Assembly: GCA_948146395.1 (NCBI GenBank)
Contig: OX411551.1
Span: forward strand, 62,744,346-62,808,345
Source of the DNA: Fragum whitleyi
Lineage: Eukaryota; Mollusca; Bivalvia; Cardiida; Cardiidae
Direction of reading: 5' to 3'
Length of the DNA stretch: 64,000 nt
Part shown: positions 50,640-63,630 of the stretch, one piece after another
How positions within the stretch are numbered: the stretch's first letter is position 1
How the letters are laid out: the number at the start of each line of letters is the position of its first letter
Notes under the pieces: model-generated
What the model was told of the DNA's origin: nothing
Seen by the model: only the letters and a program-made list of their open reading frames with translations
The model's database searches: none
Made by a program: the position numbers and the translations under genes

Positions 50640-51184
50640 CTGAAAATATATAAACATAAAATTGTTAATCAATATTAGAATAATTTGTCAATGTTCTTTT
50701 TTATGCTATCCAGTAGTTGCACTAAATATGATTTTGATGTTATTCCTTCATCAAAGTGGTGCCATTATACCAATGGTGACGAAGTCATGTACTAAATGAC
50801 CAGGGGACTGTTTTACAAAATATCTCACAATCATTTTTTGAGTAAGACAAAATGTAAAGTTGCTTTTTGCAGTAGCAACTTGATGTTGAATTCTGACATG
50901 CATCATCTCTTTGGAATTGTCTTCTAATGACCATTCAAACGAGATATTTCAAGGCAGAATCTAACAATGAATAAAAACACCAGGTATGATTTGTGATTTT
51001 GACTTACGATTAATTCCGGGCTGGTAAAAAGGATATCATCCGAGCTACAGGCCGGGGTCGAAATAATGTTTTACTGCCGGGAATGATTTCTCAATTACCC
51101 AGGCACTAAGAAACCATATTACGAATTAATTATACTTCAAAGTTTTAGACTAAGTATTTGTCCTTTGCCTATTTTAAGCCTTGG

Positions 51185-52099
51185 TATAGTCCGTTTGACT
51201 TCAATATGGACCAACATTTCACTGAAAATCTCAGAAATGAATCAATGAAACGTATTTTTTTCTTGTCATATCATATTTTCAAACTTATACCATGACGAAT
51301 TTTGTTTTTTAGAATTTTTGAATGTAAAGTAAAGATTTTGTCCATCCGTCTACATGTTAACTTTCACCTTTTCATACCTACATGTGTCTGTATTAAACGG
51401 AACAGCGAATCGTATAACCAATAATAGTACTGATTTGCATAGGGGCCGAGTCAAAGGTGTAAGATTTTAAGCGAGTTGTTTTGTGAAAAAAATAAACTAT
51501 TTTTATAAAATTAAGTTTGTCGAAGATTGTTACTACTTTTGGATATCAAATCTCAATACATTCTCTCTTATTCAGAAACCGTTTAACTAGATAATTGATA
51601 ATTGTTTTATCTATTTTGAGATGAACCCAATATTCACATGTTAAGACCAATCAAAAAGCATTATTTAACGAAGTCATTGGGAATTTCACGAGGAAAACTT
51701 GATAAGAAGGCGAGTTATAACGGTAAAAATAACGTGATATTAAAGTTTAAAATGACATGACTGTTGATATGCTAATTAGTATGTCCAAATAAGGAAAAAT
51801 GGCCATTTCATCTGTCAAATGTTTTGTATAAAGCCACGTGTTTTTACAATTATGTTTACATTTTTTACTACTAAACAGCCTCAATCACCCCTTGTGTTTA
51901 AGTGCGAAAAATGCGAAAATATTATCATTAACTAGATAGACAAAATCCTTATTTTGAAATCGTTTTGTTTTCAAAAAATATTTTTTTGGAATGGTATTAA
52001 GCTGAAATTAAGATTTTACCACATACAAATCCTTCATTCAAGCGCAATTTTATGTTATTGATGAAAAGGTTGGTCCATATAGAAGTCAAACAGACTATA
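51185..52099. mobile_element. 0.9-kb DNA element with ~32-bp inverted ends (TA borders)
   Basis: TATAGTCCGTTTGACTTCAA and then TATGGACCAAC at the left; GTTGGTCCATATAGAAGTCA and then AACAGACTATA at the right. TA at both borders would fit a Tc1/mariner-type target site. Non-coding inside. Confidence 0.8.
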
Positions 52100-52281
52100 T
52101 ACACCAAGTTCTTTGAAACTACCCATGTCCCCAAGCGCTCCCAAAATCAAAAGTAAACATTTAGTGACATCACAGATGGTAGTGACGTCAGAATGCTACA
52201 ATCCAGGATGTAGTTATGTTGTCTTCTAGAGTGTATTCTGTAATTTTTTTTCTGTTTGTTTGACTTGCTGTCTAAAAGATG

Positions 52282-52648
52282 TTAGACCACGCTTGAGGCA
52301 AATCGACCAATCAGAGAACAGTATTTCAAAAGTATATATCACTCATACAACTCCGAGCGTTGTAATTACAGATATACGGTTGAAGTGTGTCTTGCACGTG
52401 AATCTCGACAGGATTTGGGGCAGAGTCATTTCAAAAATATGACAAGCATTTTATACAGCACTTTTTTCCTAAAGACTTTTGACAGTTGCAAAAGTGCAAA
52501 AGATCGGAAAATGGTAACGGAAATAGATTCAAAAGTGATTTCAGCATATTCACACTTGATTAGAGTTTAAATCACAGCAATATTTACTCTTTTTCATTAA
52601 TTAGAGGTTCGGGTAAAAAATACAGAGTGTAAGAAAAGCGTGGTCTAA
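52282..52648. repeat. MITE with TTAGACCACGCTT ends
   Basis: TTAGACCACGCTTGAGG at 52282 is inverted as AAGCGTGGTCTAA at 52636. Inside is about 340 bp of non-coding DNA with a few short frames. Confidence 0.75.
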
Positions 52649-52655
52649 GTCAGGT

Positions 52656-52740
52656 AGAAAATCTCGTGCAGGGGTATATAGGAAATAGACACATGCTAAC
52701 GTTGGTGTCTATTTCCCATATACCACTGCTCTCGTTTTCT
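52656..52740. repeat. 85-bp hairpin (GGAAATAGACAC)
   Basis: TATATAGGAAATAGACAC pairs with GTGTCTATTTCCCATATA, and AGAAAATCTCGTGCAG pairs partly with CTGCTCTCGTTTTCT. It follows the previous MITE after only seven bases. Confidence 0.8.
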
Positions 52741-53474
52741 ATCCTTACTTTTTTCTTTCTAGTCGTTGTCAAAATGTTTACATTATGTTTGTATGTATTT
52801 AATATGTCTTCACTCTCCTGTAATGGAGGAAATAAAGGTATCTATAGGTAGATTTTGCGCGGTGAGCCGTGAAATTAACTTTTTACCGTACGATTCTCGT
52901 GCCATTTATCAATTTAGATAAAACATGTTTTAACACTTAAAAAGGTTACAATTAACCTTTCAAATTTAAGTTTTTGATTGTCTTATATAGTAGGGTTTAC
53001 TCATACGTGTACTTTCATAATTGAAGCCATAGGATTAGATTCAAATCCTATCACATGCTTTTAATAGATACCCGATATACCTATGGTAATGGACTCGGCA
53101 CCTCATCAGAGCTCAGTTTTGAAAGTATACCTATATCTATCTATATTTCATGTCAGCATGAACTTATATATTTTTAACTGACATGAGCTTTATACTGTAG
53201 CATACTGTGTATACTTGGGCCATGTTACTGATTAAGTGAGAGAATCGTGGCTGGGATTAACTGTTCAAATCTTTTTATATGTTCCCGGCGAGGTGCCTTA
53301 AGGGAATATTAGAAGTTATACCGGAGCAGCTGTAGATATCAATGTCTGTTAGGTCAGCATAAATAGCTAATAAATTTCCGTTGCATTTTTGTCAAGACAC
53401 ATGCATGACTATTGACATGAAAATAGCCCTCCTGGTTTTGGCCAAAGGAGCTGAAAAATCTCATTATTGTTACA

Positions 53475-55145
53475 GAATGACAATAACAAGAGGGACTTAG
53501 TAGAACAATGCTTCTAAGCCTAAGATTTCATTTTCTATGAAAATAGCAAGGCTGAAAATCAGGAGATATAGACTGACAATAATTTTGCTGATTTTTATGA
53601 GGCATAAAGAGGGTAAATTGATCAAAGACTGCATGACTACATTACAACTCTTACCCAAATCTGGTCAAAATTGACTACCAAGCCTTATTTCAGTTCTCTA
53701 AATACAGCCAAGCCAAAAAGATATATGTACATATAGAAGGACATTTATCTAATAATGGTATCCTAGAAAAGTATCACATCATTTTGCTTCACTTATAGTT
53801 TCTACCAAGTTTCGCAGACACTGTTTTACCAAGTACCGTATTTCCTATAACAAATGTTACCAGGAGCTATATAAAAAATGGACAGGGAGCTATCTTTTAG
53901 AACCTCTGAATCAAAATGTAAATCATACTGATTTTCATTAGCTTTCCCCTTTAATTTGAGGTTAATTTCCTCTAAACAATCATCATAAATGATTGTTTAG
54001 AGGAATTAATCTGAAATAAAATGGACAAAAGGCTAAAAAAAAAAATCTTAAATTTATGTCACATCAATCAACTGAAAAAGGGTTTTCTTAGTTAATAATG
54101 TACAAATAATTTTACTGATTTTTTTGTAAAGTGAAACAAGGGTCAATTGATCAGTAACTTCATGACTTACAGTAACAATTCAACTTTGGTCAAAATTGAC
54201 TTCCAAGCCTTAGGATTTCTTAGAAAGCTTAAAATTAGAAGATACATTTACAAGGACATCTATCTAATATATGTAAAACAGAAGTGATTTAGATGTTTTC
54301 ATCAAGACTAGAATTACAGGCATTAAATATTTACACATGGAAATCCAAAGAATAAATGGGTTCCACTGCTTATTTGGGATGTATCATTAATCATTGGATC
54401 TTTATAGACAGATAATGGTAGCCTGGAATAGTATCACATCCTTATGCTTCTCTTTTAGTTTCTACAAAGTCTGACAGTCTCTATTTTGGAAGTACCATAC
54501 TTTTTTATAACAAATGTTCCCAGGAGCTATGTAAAATATGGACAGCTAGCTATTTTTTAGAACCTCTTTTCTGAATCAAAATGTAAATCATACTGTTTTT
54601 CATTTGCTTTTCCCCTTTAATTTGAGGTTAATTTTCTCTAAACAATCATCATAAATGATTGTTTAGAGGAAATTAATCTAAACTTGAATGGACAAAAAAC
54701 TTAAAAATCTTCTTAAATTTAGGTCAATTCAATCAACCAAAAAAGTTTTGTTTTTTATTAAATAATGTACTAAAAATATTACTGAATTTTTATGTAAATC
54801 ATAACAAGGGTAGATTAATCACTGCATAACGTACAGTAATAACTCAAATTTGGTCAAAATTCTTACCAAGCCTCAAGATTTCTCCAAAAGCTAAAAAAAA
54901 AAGAGAAATGTGTACATATAGAAGGACATCTATCTTATATATGTAAAACAGAAGTGATTTAGATGTTTTCATCAAGGCTAGAATTACAGGCATTAAATAT
55001 TTACACATGGAAATCCAAAGAATAAATGGATTCCACTGCTTATTTAGGATGTATCATTTATCATTGGATCTTTATAGACAGATAATGGTTGCCTGGAATA
55101 GTATCACATCATTTTGCTTCACTTTTAGTTTCTACAAAGTTTTGC
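53475..55145. repeat. ~667-bp tandem repeat, about 2.5 units
   Basis: The landmark AGTATCACATC recurs near 53764, 54430 and 55098, and GGAAATCCAAAGAATAAATG at 54340 and 55006. Each full unit holds a palindrome with TCCTCTAAACAATCATCATA and its complement. The palindrome alone is found elsewhere in the window. Confidence 0.85.
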
Positions 55146-55204
55146 AGACTTGCCATTCTTCTCTTTATAAAGAGGACAACAGTAGTATTTTCCTTCATTA
55201 AGCA

Positions 55205-55845
55205 ACACCAAGAGGCCTAGGAGAGATTGTATTGCTCTACTGGCTTTCAAATATATAGATGAGAAACCCATAGATATGGAAGTTTACAGGTAATTTGTAA
55301 AGAGGCCAAAAGATGTGAACATATAAGCCACACCAGGCAACTCCCATAATTGGCCAAACAAAATTCTGCTAGAAGGAGAATTACCCAAGGAATATTATCC
55401 TGCAACATTTGGTTGAAATTGGTCCAATGGTTTGAAAGGAGGAGATTTGATGGTGAAAATAAGCCCAAACAATGCCATATATATACTAATGTTTGGGGGT
55501 CAATCAAAATTTCCAAAAACAACTTGAGAAAAGGATCAACCAATATATACACTGTTTTATTCCATGTTTCATTCATATTGGTTAAATGGTTTGGGAGAGG
55601 ATTTTTTAAGATTTTATAGTGAAAACAAGCCCTTTCCTACCACACCAACCTTTGACGGTCAATCCAAATTTCTTGAACAACTTTAGAAGAGGGTCACACA
55701 AGGATCATTTGTACAAAGTTTCGTTGAAATTTGGCCAATGGTTTGGGAGGAGAATTTTTTTGAGGATTTTTAGTGAAAATAAGCACCATCCTACCATTAC
55801 AATAGAGTACTGGCCCTCAGTCAAAGGAGCTAAAAAGTGATGTCA
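55205..55845. mobile_element. Tandem-core element E
   Basis: It runs from AAGAGGCCTAGGAGAGATTG to CAGTCAAAGGAGCTAAAAAG. Three ~165-bp units contain GGTTTGGGAGGAGAA and GTCAATCCAAATTTCTTGAA. Open frames on both strands here are by-products of the repeats. Confidence 0.7.
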
Positions 55846-55855
55846 TAATGATACT

Positions 55856-57056
55856 AAACTAGAAAGCTATGAATGGCTTGAGTCGCTCCACAGTATTGAA
55901 ATTCTTGTAATAGCAAATCTAAGTTTTGACTAGATTTTTTAGATAATTTGGGTTCTACTGATGTTAAAATGATTTTCAAAGTTTCCACTATTATAACATA
56001 TAGAAAAATGACCTCCGCCCATATAAGACATATTTTTCATCTGATCACAATAATTATTGGCTGCATGATAATGGATCACCCAAGGATCATACTAATGAAT
56101 TTTGATTGATATCCATCAATTACATTCTGAGAAAATGATTTTCAAAGTTTCCACTATAGAAAAGATAGAGAAATGACCTCCGCCCATAAAACACATATTT
56201 TTCATCCGGTCACAAAATTTTTTAAAAGACTGATAAAGAATCACTCAAGGATCATTCCAGTGAAATTTGGTTGATATTCATCACTGACATTCTGAGAAAA
56301 TGATTTTCAAAGTTTCCACTAAATAACATATTGAGAAATGACCTCCGCCCATAAAATACATATTGTTCATTCGATCACAATAATTTTTGGTAGACTGACG
56401 AAGGGTTACCCAAGGATCATTCATGTAACATTTAGTTGATATCTATCAGTCTATTAGTTAGTGTCTGAGAAAATGATTTTCAATGTTTCCACTATATAAC
56501 ATATAGAGAAATGACCTCCGCCCATAAAATACATATTTTTCATTCGATCAAAATGATTTTTTGGTAGACTGATTAAGGGTCACTCAAAGATCATTCGTGT
56601 AAAATTTGGTTGATATCTTTCAATTTGTTTCTTAGAAAATGATTTTCAGTTTCCACAATATAACATATAGAGAAATGATCTTGGCCCATAAAATAAATAT
56701 TTTTCATCTGATCAAAATAATTTTTTGTAAACTGATAACGGGTCACCCAAGGATCAGTCATGAAAAATTTAATTGGTATCCATTGATTAGAACCTGAGAA
56801 AAGTCACTTTTTAATATATATATGGAAATTAGCCACGCCCATTTAATCCATGTTTTCCATTGGATCAAAATTTCTTGAACAACTTTGAAAGAGGGTCACC
56901 CAAGGATTATTCCTGTGAAGTTTGGTTGAAATTTATCCAGTAGTCTCTGAGGAGAAGATTTTTAAAGAAAAAGTTTACGACCGGACGCACATACGGACGC
57001 ACGACGGACACAACGCCATGACAATAGCCCCAGTGGCTTTCAGCCAGTGGAGCTAA
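55856..57056. mobile_element. Tandem-core element F with GGACGCAC tail
   Basis: It begins TAGAAAGCTATGAATGGCTT and GAGTCGCTCCAC, then five units of about 165 bp sharing AAAATGATTTTCAAAGTTTC and GACCTCCGCCCATA. CCGGACGCACATACGGACGC follows and GCCAGTGGAGCTAAAA ends it. The unit family also occurs inverted at 21480-22150. Confidence 0.8.
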
Positions 57057-57216
57057 AAATATATTTGTATTTTTTATTTCCTTTTTCTGAAATTTCATCT
57101 ATAGAAAAAGACTTTGCAAGATGACTGAATTTGTACAGTACAAGGATAACTAGAGATACTCCCTTCCGTAGTTTTAGTTATGCTGTTCTTTTGAATTAAT
57201 GGACATTTATTTTAGA

Positions 57217-57460
57217 GTAACCCTTGCCATGCTGAATTAATTTTGGCTAAAATTTTTCATCAAAATCAAAGGGCAAAAAGCACTGAAAGTACCAACTGTA
57301 TGTCAATTTTTGTTTGGAAAACAAAATCTATTGACACGTGTTTTGAAAGTGAGAAACAGCTGGTGTAGACTAACATCAGACTGCACATATGTGCAGACTG
57401 ATGTTTGTCTATAGATCCTGCCAAAGCAAGTAATTCCAGGTTCAGAATGACAAGGGTTAA
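57217..57460. repeat. TTAA MITE (CCCTTGTC family), copy 4
   Basis: GTAACCCTTGCCATGCTGAA at the left and TTCAGAATGACAAGGGTTAA at the right, with CAGACTGCACATATGTGC inside. Confidence 0.8.
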
Positions 57461-57970
57461 TAATAATAATCATAAGCAATAACACAAATTGTCAGTTTTA
57501 ACACGACTGGATGCTCTAGTAATACACCAGGGGTACGCGTCTTGCATTACTTTTCCACTGCTGAACCAATTCAATGCATAATGAGTACAGATCTATTCAG
57601 GCCCCACTTCAACAGAATATCAAAGTATTAGCAATCCATTTTCACCTGTGTTCATTGATTATGAACAGTAATCAGTTAATGTGGGCCATTAGATAATTGT
57701 TTTCTTGACTTTTCCATATCTAATACCTAAATCTGTTGTTTGTCTAAAATGGTATTAACTGGCCTTTAAATCTTCAAGTGCATTTGTTTGGTTTTGTTCT
57801 AGAACCTTGACTTATAATCGTGAATATATGGCTTGTGAGAAACTATCTATAGCCTGATCTTAGACTATACACGCTGATTTTCATTTCAAATTCATATAAG
57901 TATAGTATCTTCATTTTCAAATAAATACCGACTCAATATTAGTACATCCTAAGTTTTCAGATCTTTGATT

Positions 57971-60216
57971 TTAAGGTGGGACGTTACAGTTTTGGGGAGA
58001 CAACTCGCCTAGAAAAAAAATTGTGAGGGGGCCTTGTTTAAATCAACTTTATATGAAGTTGCGCGTGCACAGTGGAAGGCTTTTTTTTCGAATAATCGTA
58101 ATTTTGTCAACCTACACGCAGGATTGTCCTGAATTCAAAATAAAAACGTTCTCGAAACATTTCAGAAACATACGACTGCTAAGAAAGGTTCACTTTCTAA
58201 ATGTTTGCAAATGTTTTTGCATCCTGAACTGCAGGGTTTGGCAATTATTACGAGGGACAAAATGAAATCCTGTCATGCGTTCAGAATAACGAATCACAAA
58301 CGATCATCCGAAAAATGGTAGTCGGCATTACCGTGTAAAGTATATCTAATGAGAGTTTCACACTTGTGCTTCGTTATTCCAACGAAGTACGGGCGACGTT
58401 GATAGACCTATCACAAGCCATGCATTCAGGTTGACAAAACGGAGCAACATTTTATTTCTATTTATACCCTGCATTGCTCGCATGTGCATGAGCTAAACGT
58501 TTACTTCGCTTTGTTGTCCTGAACGCAGGGCTGTCATGTTCTCTTCATCACCGAAAGGGAATGTTTGAGTTCGGGTCATATCGTTGTAAGTATAAAACTA
58601 TTATATAATGGATGCTTATAAAAGGTAGTCATCTCACAGTTATTTGAACATTGTTTGAAAAAGGAGAAAAAATATGTTTTTTTTATTTACAACTTCGGTA
58701 AAAACTGATAAGGGATGACGAATCATATCTCAAAATAATAAGATTTTTCCACTTGGATGTGAGTTTAGTTTTCTGCACTGTTAACTGTCTGTTCGTTTTT
58801 CACTATTCTTTTTATAAATTTTCAAAATGATAGGTTACTTTTGCCCATTCATTACGTATGTAACACGTCGTAAAAACGGAAAAGGAGGCAACGTAGAAAA
58901 AGGACAATTTCAACCTTTAAAAAATTCATTTCTTCTCTCTAAATTTCCATCTTTATTTGATTCCGTTTATGTGTGTTTGTAAGAGTGAAAACGATAATTT
59001 GATAACAATTATTAATATTCCATCAATAGCTTTTTCAACATTGAATATTTCAATAAGCAATGATTTCAAAAAGCTTTCGAATTATTCGAAGAGCGTATGT
59101 ATTCGAGAGTAACTGTGTCTGCTCCTTGACCAAGAATTCCCGAGATCGCGGATAAATACCGGCGATTGTACTTTTTCCTTTATTTGGCCTTGAGACTGTT
59201 GAACTCTTCTGTAATCCACAGAATCAAGAGGGATCAATGTAAAATTTAGGAAATTGTTTCCAAACCATTGTAAAATAAATTATCAACATAATCACAGAAT
59301 TCTAAAATCTTGAAAATCAATCGAAAGGCATGTTTTCTTTCATTTTTGTTTCAATCGAGTAATAAACCATCTTATCTTCCGTGGCAATTGAAATGACATA
59401 TTATTTCTATATGTAATTGCCTCATATAGAAAATAAGTTCATGGAGGAAAACCTCGTCTTTTGATCAGGATAATGGCTGTGCATGTTGCGGATGGGGTGT
59501 TCAGTCTTTCACTGGGTAATTCGGCAAAACTTTGGTAATGATGTGAAATGACTACCCTCCCCCCTTAATTGTAGTTTAAACCCCGTTACAGAAATTCTAC
59601 AACTGCCATAGGCGTTACCAAGTGTATCAAAATTACAAATGGTTTTTATTGTTGATTGGGAAATCACGGGACGTAACAATGCCTGGACAAAATCAAATTA
59701 GAGTAGTAAATTATGGGGGGTACTGTACTTCAAACTTATGAAATTGACTAAAAGTGCCTGGATACATGTGCTTTTCTTAATTAATTTCAGTTGAACGATA
59801 GTTGGGCTAATTTTCTATTGACATATTTCGAGTTTATTTAATATAAGTGTATGTTTTTTTTGCCTTCAAAAAAATATTCATTTCTTATCTTTGAGGAGCA
59901 TTTAAAGCAAAATGTCCACTTGTCACTTATTTATGCCCTTACTAGAAAGTTTATTATATTTTCATGTTTTTCATATCTATGGCTATGGATAAATGTTATT
60001 TTAGTACACCAGCATTGTGATTGGTCGGTGTAATAAACAGTTTTCTTTGATATTTTCGAAAACATGGCCACCTTAAGAAAAATGCAAATATTTTCAAAAT
60101 ATGCGTGGAAAGCTATGTTGATATTTTCAATATATCTGTGCATACGAATGCTCTAAAACATACATCTGTCTCGCGGATATCTGGAAATCCCCCGAAACTG
60201 TAACGGCCCTCCTTAA
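57971..60216. mobile_element. 2.25-kb TTAA-flanked DNA transposon remnant
   Basis: TTAA borders at 57971-57974 and 60213-60216. Inside them the first 23 bases match the complement of the last 23 at 20 positions (GTTACAGTTT shared). The inside is richer in CG than its surroundings (58000-58560) but has only short frames, with no transposase motif seen. A single similar end, TAAGGTGGGACATTACAG, lies at 17179. Confidence 0.7.
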
Positions 60217-62690
60217 TGTCATTTTACCAAGTTTTTAAAATCACTGTTAAAGGGTTATATTATGCTTTTAGCGTCTATATGAATGTACATTAAAAAGATT
60301 CCAGAAAAATAATCCTTCCCAAAACAGGTAGTTCAACTCTTTTCATTGTGTTCATGGTATAAACACAAACTGGCCCTGCCAGACAGTATAGACTAAGGTC
60401 AGCCTTCATAAGCATGCACTCTGATCCTAGACTTCACTGCATGCTTTCCACTTGATTTCTTGGGCCAAACTTGAGTTAGTCTTGTTGAAATATCCAAAAA
60501 TTTAGCAATTTGATCTAGACAAAAATTTCAATTCAGCAAGTTAACGGTTGATTTGTATAGCTTTATATTATAATTGTGATCAGAAGAGAAAATATTTTTT
60601 CACAATATCCAATTGCTACAAAATGAAATAAAAGAATTGTGTGATATAGTTTAATGAATTAATCAATGATAGTAGGGAAATTCTTATGGAGAGTTTTAAA
60701 TCAAAATCCAAACCAAGGGAGACCACTCCTGAGGGCATGTTTCAGTGATTCCCCAGCCTCCATTTGGATACAGCAGCAAGGTTGTCTGTGATTGGCTGTT
60801 TTGTGTTGACAGTGCCTACACAGAGCTATAATTATCACAAGCACATGGTTCACTGTCAGTTATTTCTCTCTGTATCTGAAACAGGCACACTTCAACCGAT
60901 TTTCCACTATTTAGTTTTCACAGTGAATTGTTTCAATTGTGTTCATAAGGATTGAGTTACGTGATTCTTCAATTTTTCATTGATTTTAATGGATATTAAG
61001 CCGGGAAATTACACATATTACTGGATTATACATGTGTGTTTTGTTTACATTGTGGTGTTGTCGTTCTCAAAATAACCCGGGTGATGCAATGTGGACTCAA
61101 TGTTTAACCAACCAAGACCAAAATTCTTTTGATGCTCTATTTAATTTTCCATGGATTTTGGGATAGAATGCAATTTCAAAGGGAGGAACTATTTCAAAAA
61201 TGTCACACACTGAATGAATTCCATTCTTATTTAATTTTCTTCTCAGACAATTTGATCTAGTTATGATTCAGACATCAAATTGAAAACTCAAACTGAGCAT
61301 CTAAAACTAGATTACCTTGTTAATATTTCACTACCCTGGGACAGTAGATGCTAACTTATCATAAAATGTACTTAAAATTACCAAATTTGGATCTTACATT
61401 TTTCAGCGTAATAATGTTCCTGAATTTTGTGGACGAAAGTTTACAAAATCGTCACCACGACAGATGGGAGCACATCTCGTGTAAGTTATCAATCATTCTA
61501 TCATCGCTCCTGCAACGTCCCTCATTGTGCAATGCTGACGGACAAAACGGAGTGAAATTCCTGCTGATTTAATTTACACATTCACTCTTTTTTCATTTGC
61601 CCCTAAAACATTGTTCACAATTGCAATTGCTTTATTCATGGTGTTGTCAACTCCCGAAAATATGGTTGAGCATCATCCAGTTCCCTTGTCATTTATAGTA
61701 TGACTACAAGTTCATGCTTATTGTTAAAACCTTGAGTTATGGGTTAAAATTTCATGCCTTGCGTATTCAAATTTTATTAGACAGAAATGAGTAAATTTAA
61801 GGGTTTTAAAACTTTTAGTTTAAGGTCTCAATGTACAATTTTATAAATTTGATATTGGTATAAAAAAAATAACCCCTTGTGTATACATTATTTCAGAGTC
61901 ATCAGAAAGGACTTAACATAAAATTGCATATGCATGGCTCAAAAATCAGGAGAAAATGATGACACAAATTTATATTTTCAAAGAATATGTATTTTATAAC
62001 AGTAGAAATTTAACAATATATGAATGTTTAATAGGATATAATAATAATTAGAGAATAGAGCATGTTTATCATTGATTGGAAGATATTTTAAGAAAATTTT
62101 GCATAACCCCAGTTAAAATTTCCCCTGGAGTTATTTCAAAGGTAAAAAACTATTTTTCTCAGAAAGCCATCCTATAATTCTCGATCATGGAAAATATGTT
62201 AACTGTCCACATTATTTTTTTCCAAAAAGCCTCAAAACCACGGAGATAAATGATTTTTAAAGCTAGACAAATTTAAAATGAAATGAGGGGAAGATTTTTA
62301 TAAAACCTTCTGTCTGCTCCGAAATTGATTTTATACATCACTTAATGGGCAAAAATAGATTGCCTCCTTTTTTCATGCTAGAATAGCCTGCAATTAACCC
62401 CCATTATTCTGATAAAAAATAGCTATTAGTCTTTCGATCTTTACAACTTATAATTTAATGCCTTTTAAGAACAACAATCAGTTATCAATAAGGCTAGGGA
62501 TTGCACATCAGTCAGTCCTAATAAAGAAGTTTCTATATAAAAGGCATTTTCGGGGGTTTAGCACAAAAATATTGTATGGTCACTTACCCAAACATATTTA
62601 ATTGAGTCAATTTAGTGGGATTTAGTCTTTAAATTTTAGATTAAGACTATCTTTAGATGCCAAATTTATTGTAGATAATTTAACTGTAGC
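60217..62690. other. Stretch without a recognised gene; one possible exon-like patch
   Basis: Mostly AT-rich. Around 61387-61481 on the plus strand an acceptor-like CATTTTTCAG is followed by 94 open bases and a donor GTAAGT, with more CG than the flanks. The encoded words are not recognised, so it is not called as a gene. Confidence 0.35.
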
Positions 62691-62695
62691 TTGAG

Positions 62696-62760
62696 GTCAG
62701 TGAAAAACTATTATAAATGCCTATATAAAGACACTTATAATAGTTTTTGCAATGACCACT
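62696..62760. repeat. GGGGTCA-subfamily hairpin
   Basis: AAAAACTATTATAAATGCCT pairs with the right arm CTTATAATAGTTTTTGC, with GGTCA/TGACC just outside. Confidence 0.75.
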
Positions 62761-63439
62761 TGAGATGGAAAGCTAAATTCTGAGTACCAGTAGACAATAG
62801 ATCAGACAGTACAGAAATTCATTATTGGAAAAATTTGAAAAATGGGAATGAAAATGAGGTCAGGATTTCACTTGAATACCCAGTCTATTGCAGGATCCCT
62901 TCCCCAAAATTGACGCGAATCGACACATTGATATTCAGGACGGCATGACTATCTTTGTGTTGAGAATTCCATAGAGAAACATCGCAGCTTGTAAAGGATG
63001 TCATAACATTTGAAATTTCTTTTAGATCTCCCGATTACAATTCAACAGAAAATGTCATAAATGTTTTCATCTCAGTTTTAACTTAAAGGTCATCTGAAAA
63101 ATTCATAAAAATGCAGTTATTCTAAATGAATGACTGAGACAAGAATTAGGGAGCATGCACAAAAAGTTTGTACACTATCTGAGTAAAAGATAGGACAGTT
63201 TGACATAATTTGGAAACCCATATTTTCGCTGAGCTTAACTCTCTTATTATTGCATTTGTCCTTTCTAAAGCAATTTCTAATTACAATCATATTTCCAAAA
63301 TTCAACTGTTATGTAATACTAATGATTAGTTATATATATGGAAATATAGAAAATTATTGAATCTCTCAAGGTCTTAAACACATAATATTTTCAACTTTAA
63401 CTTTAAAATCAATTTTATTAACAATTATCTTTCACTTGA

Positions 63440-63630
63440 AGCCTGGGACAAATCTAGGGTGCAGACTAATATCAGACTGCACAGATGTATATCAATGGCC
63501 TAGGGCAAACCAGTTGAAACTGCCTATAAACATATAGGCAGTTACAACTGTTTCACACTGAGCCATTGATGCTGGTCTTCGATATATCCTAAAGTTCTAT
63601 CAGGAAAAGTTTGGGTTCAGCATGTAACAC
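63440..63630. repeat. CCCTTGTC-type MITE fragment split by a GGCTCAG hairpin
   Basis: ATATCAGACTGCACAGATGT on the left and GCTGGTCTTCGATAT...GTTCAGCATG on the right belong to the CCCTTGTC family. At 63491-63570 a hairpin (ATCAATGGCC...AGCCATTGAT, core GCCTATAAACATATAGGC) interrupts it, so the hairpin moved after the MITE. Confidence 0.8.

Noticed and set aside
55247..55619. Overlapping ~100-aa frames on both strands
   Set aside because: They lie fully inside tandem-core element E; the words repeat with its units and no domain is seen.
57971..60216. CG-richer patch at 58000-58560 as a CpG-island promoter of CARS1
   Set aside because: It lies inside a TTAA-bordered element with matching inverted ends, so its base content belongs to the transposon.
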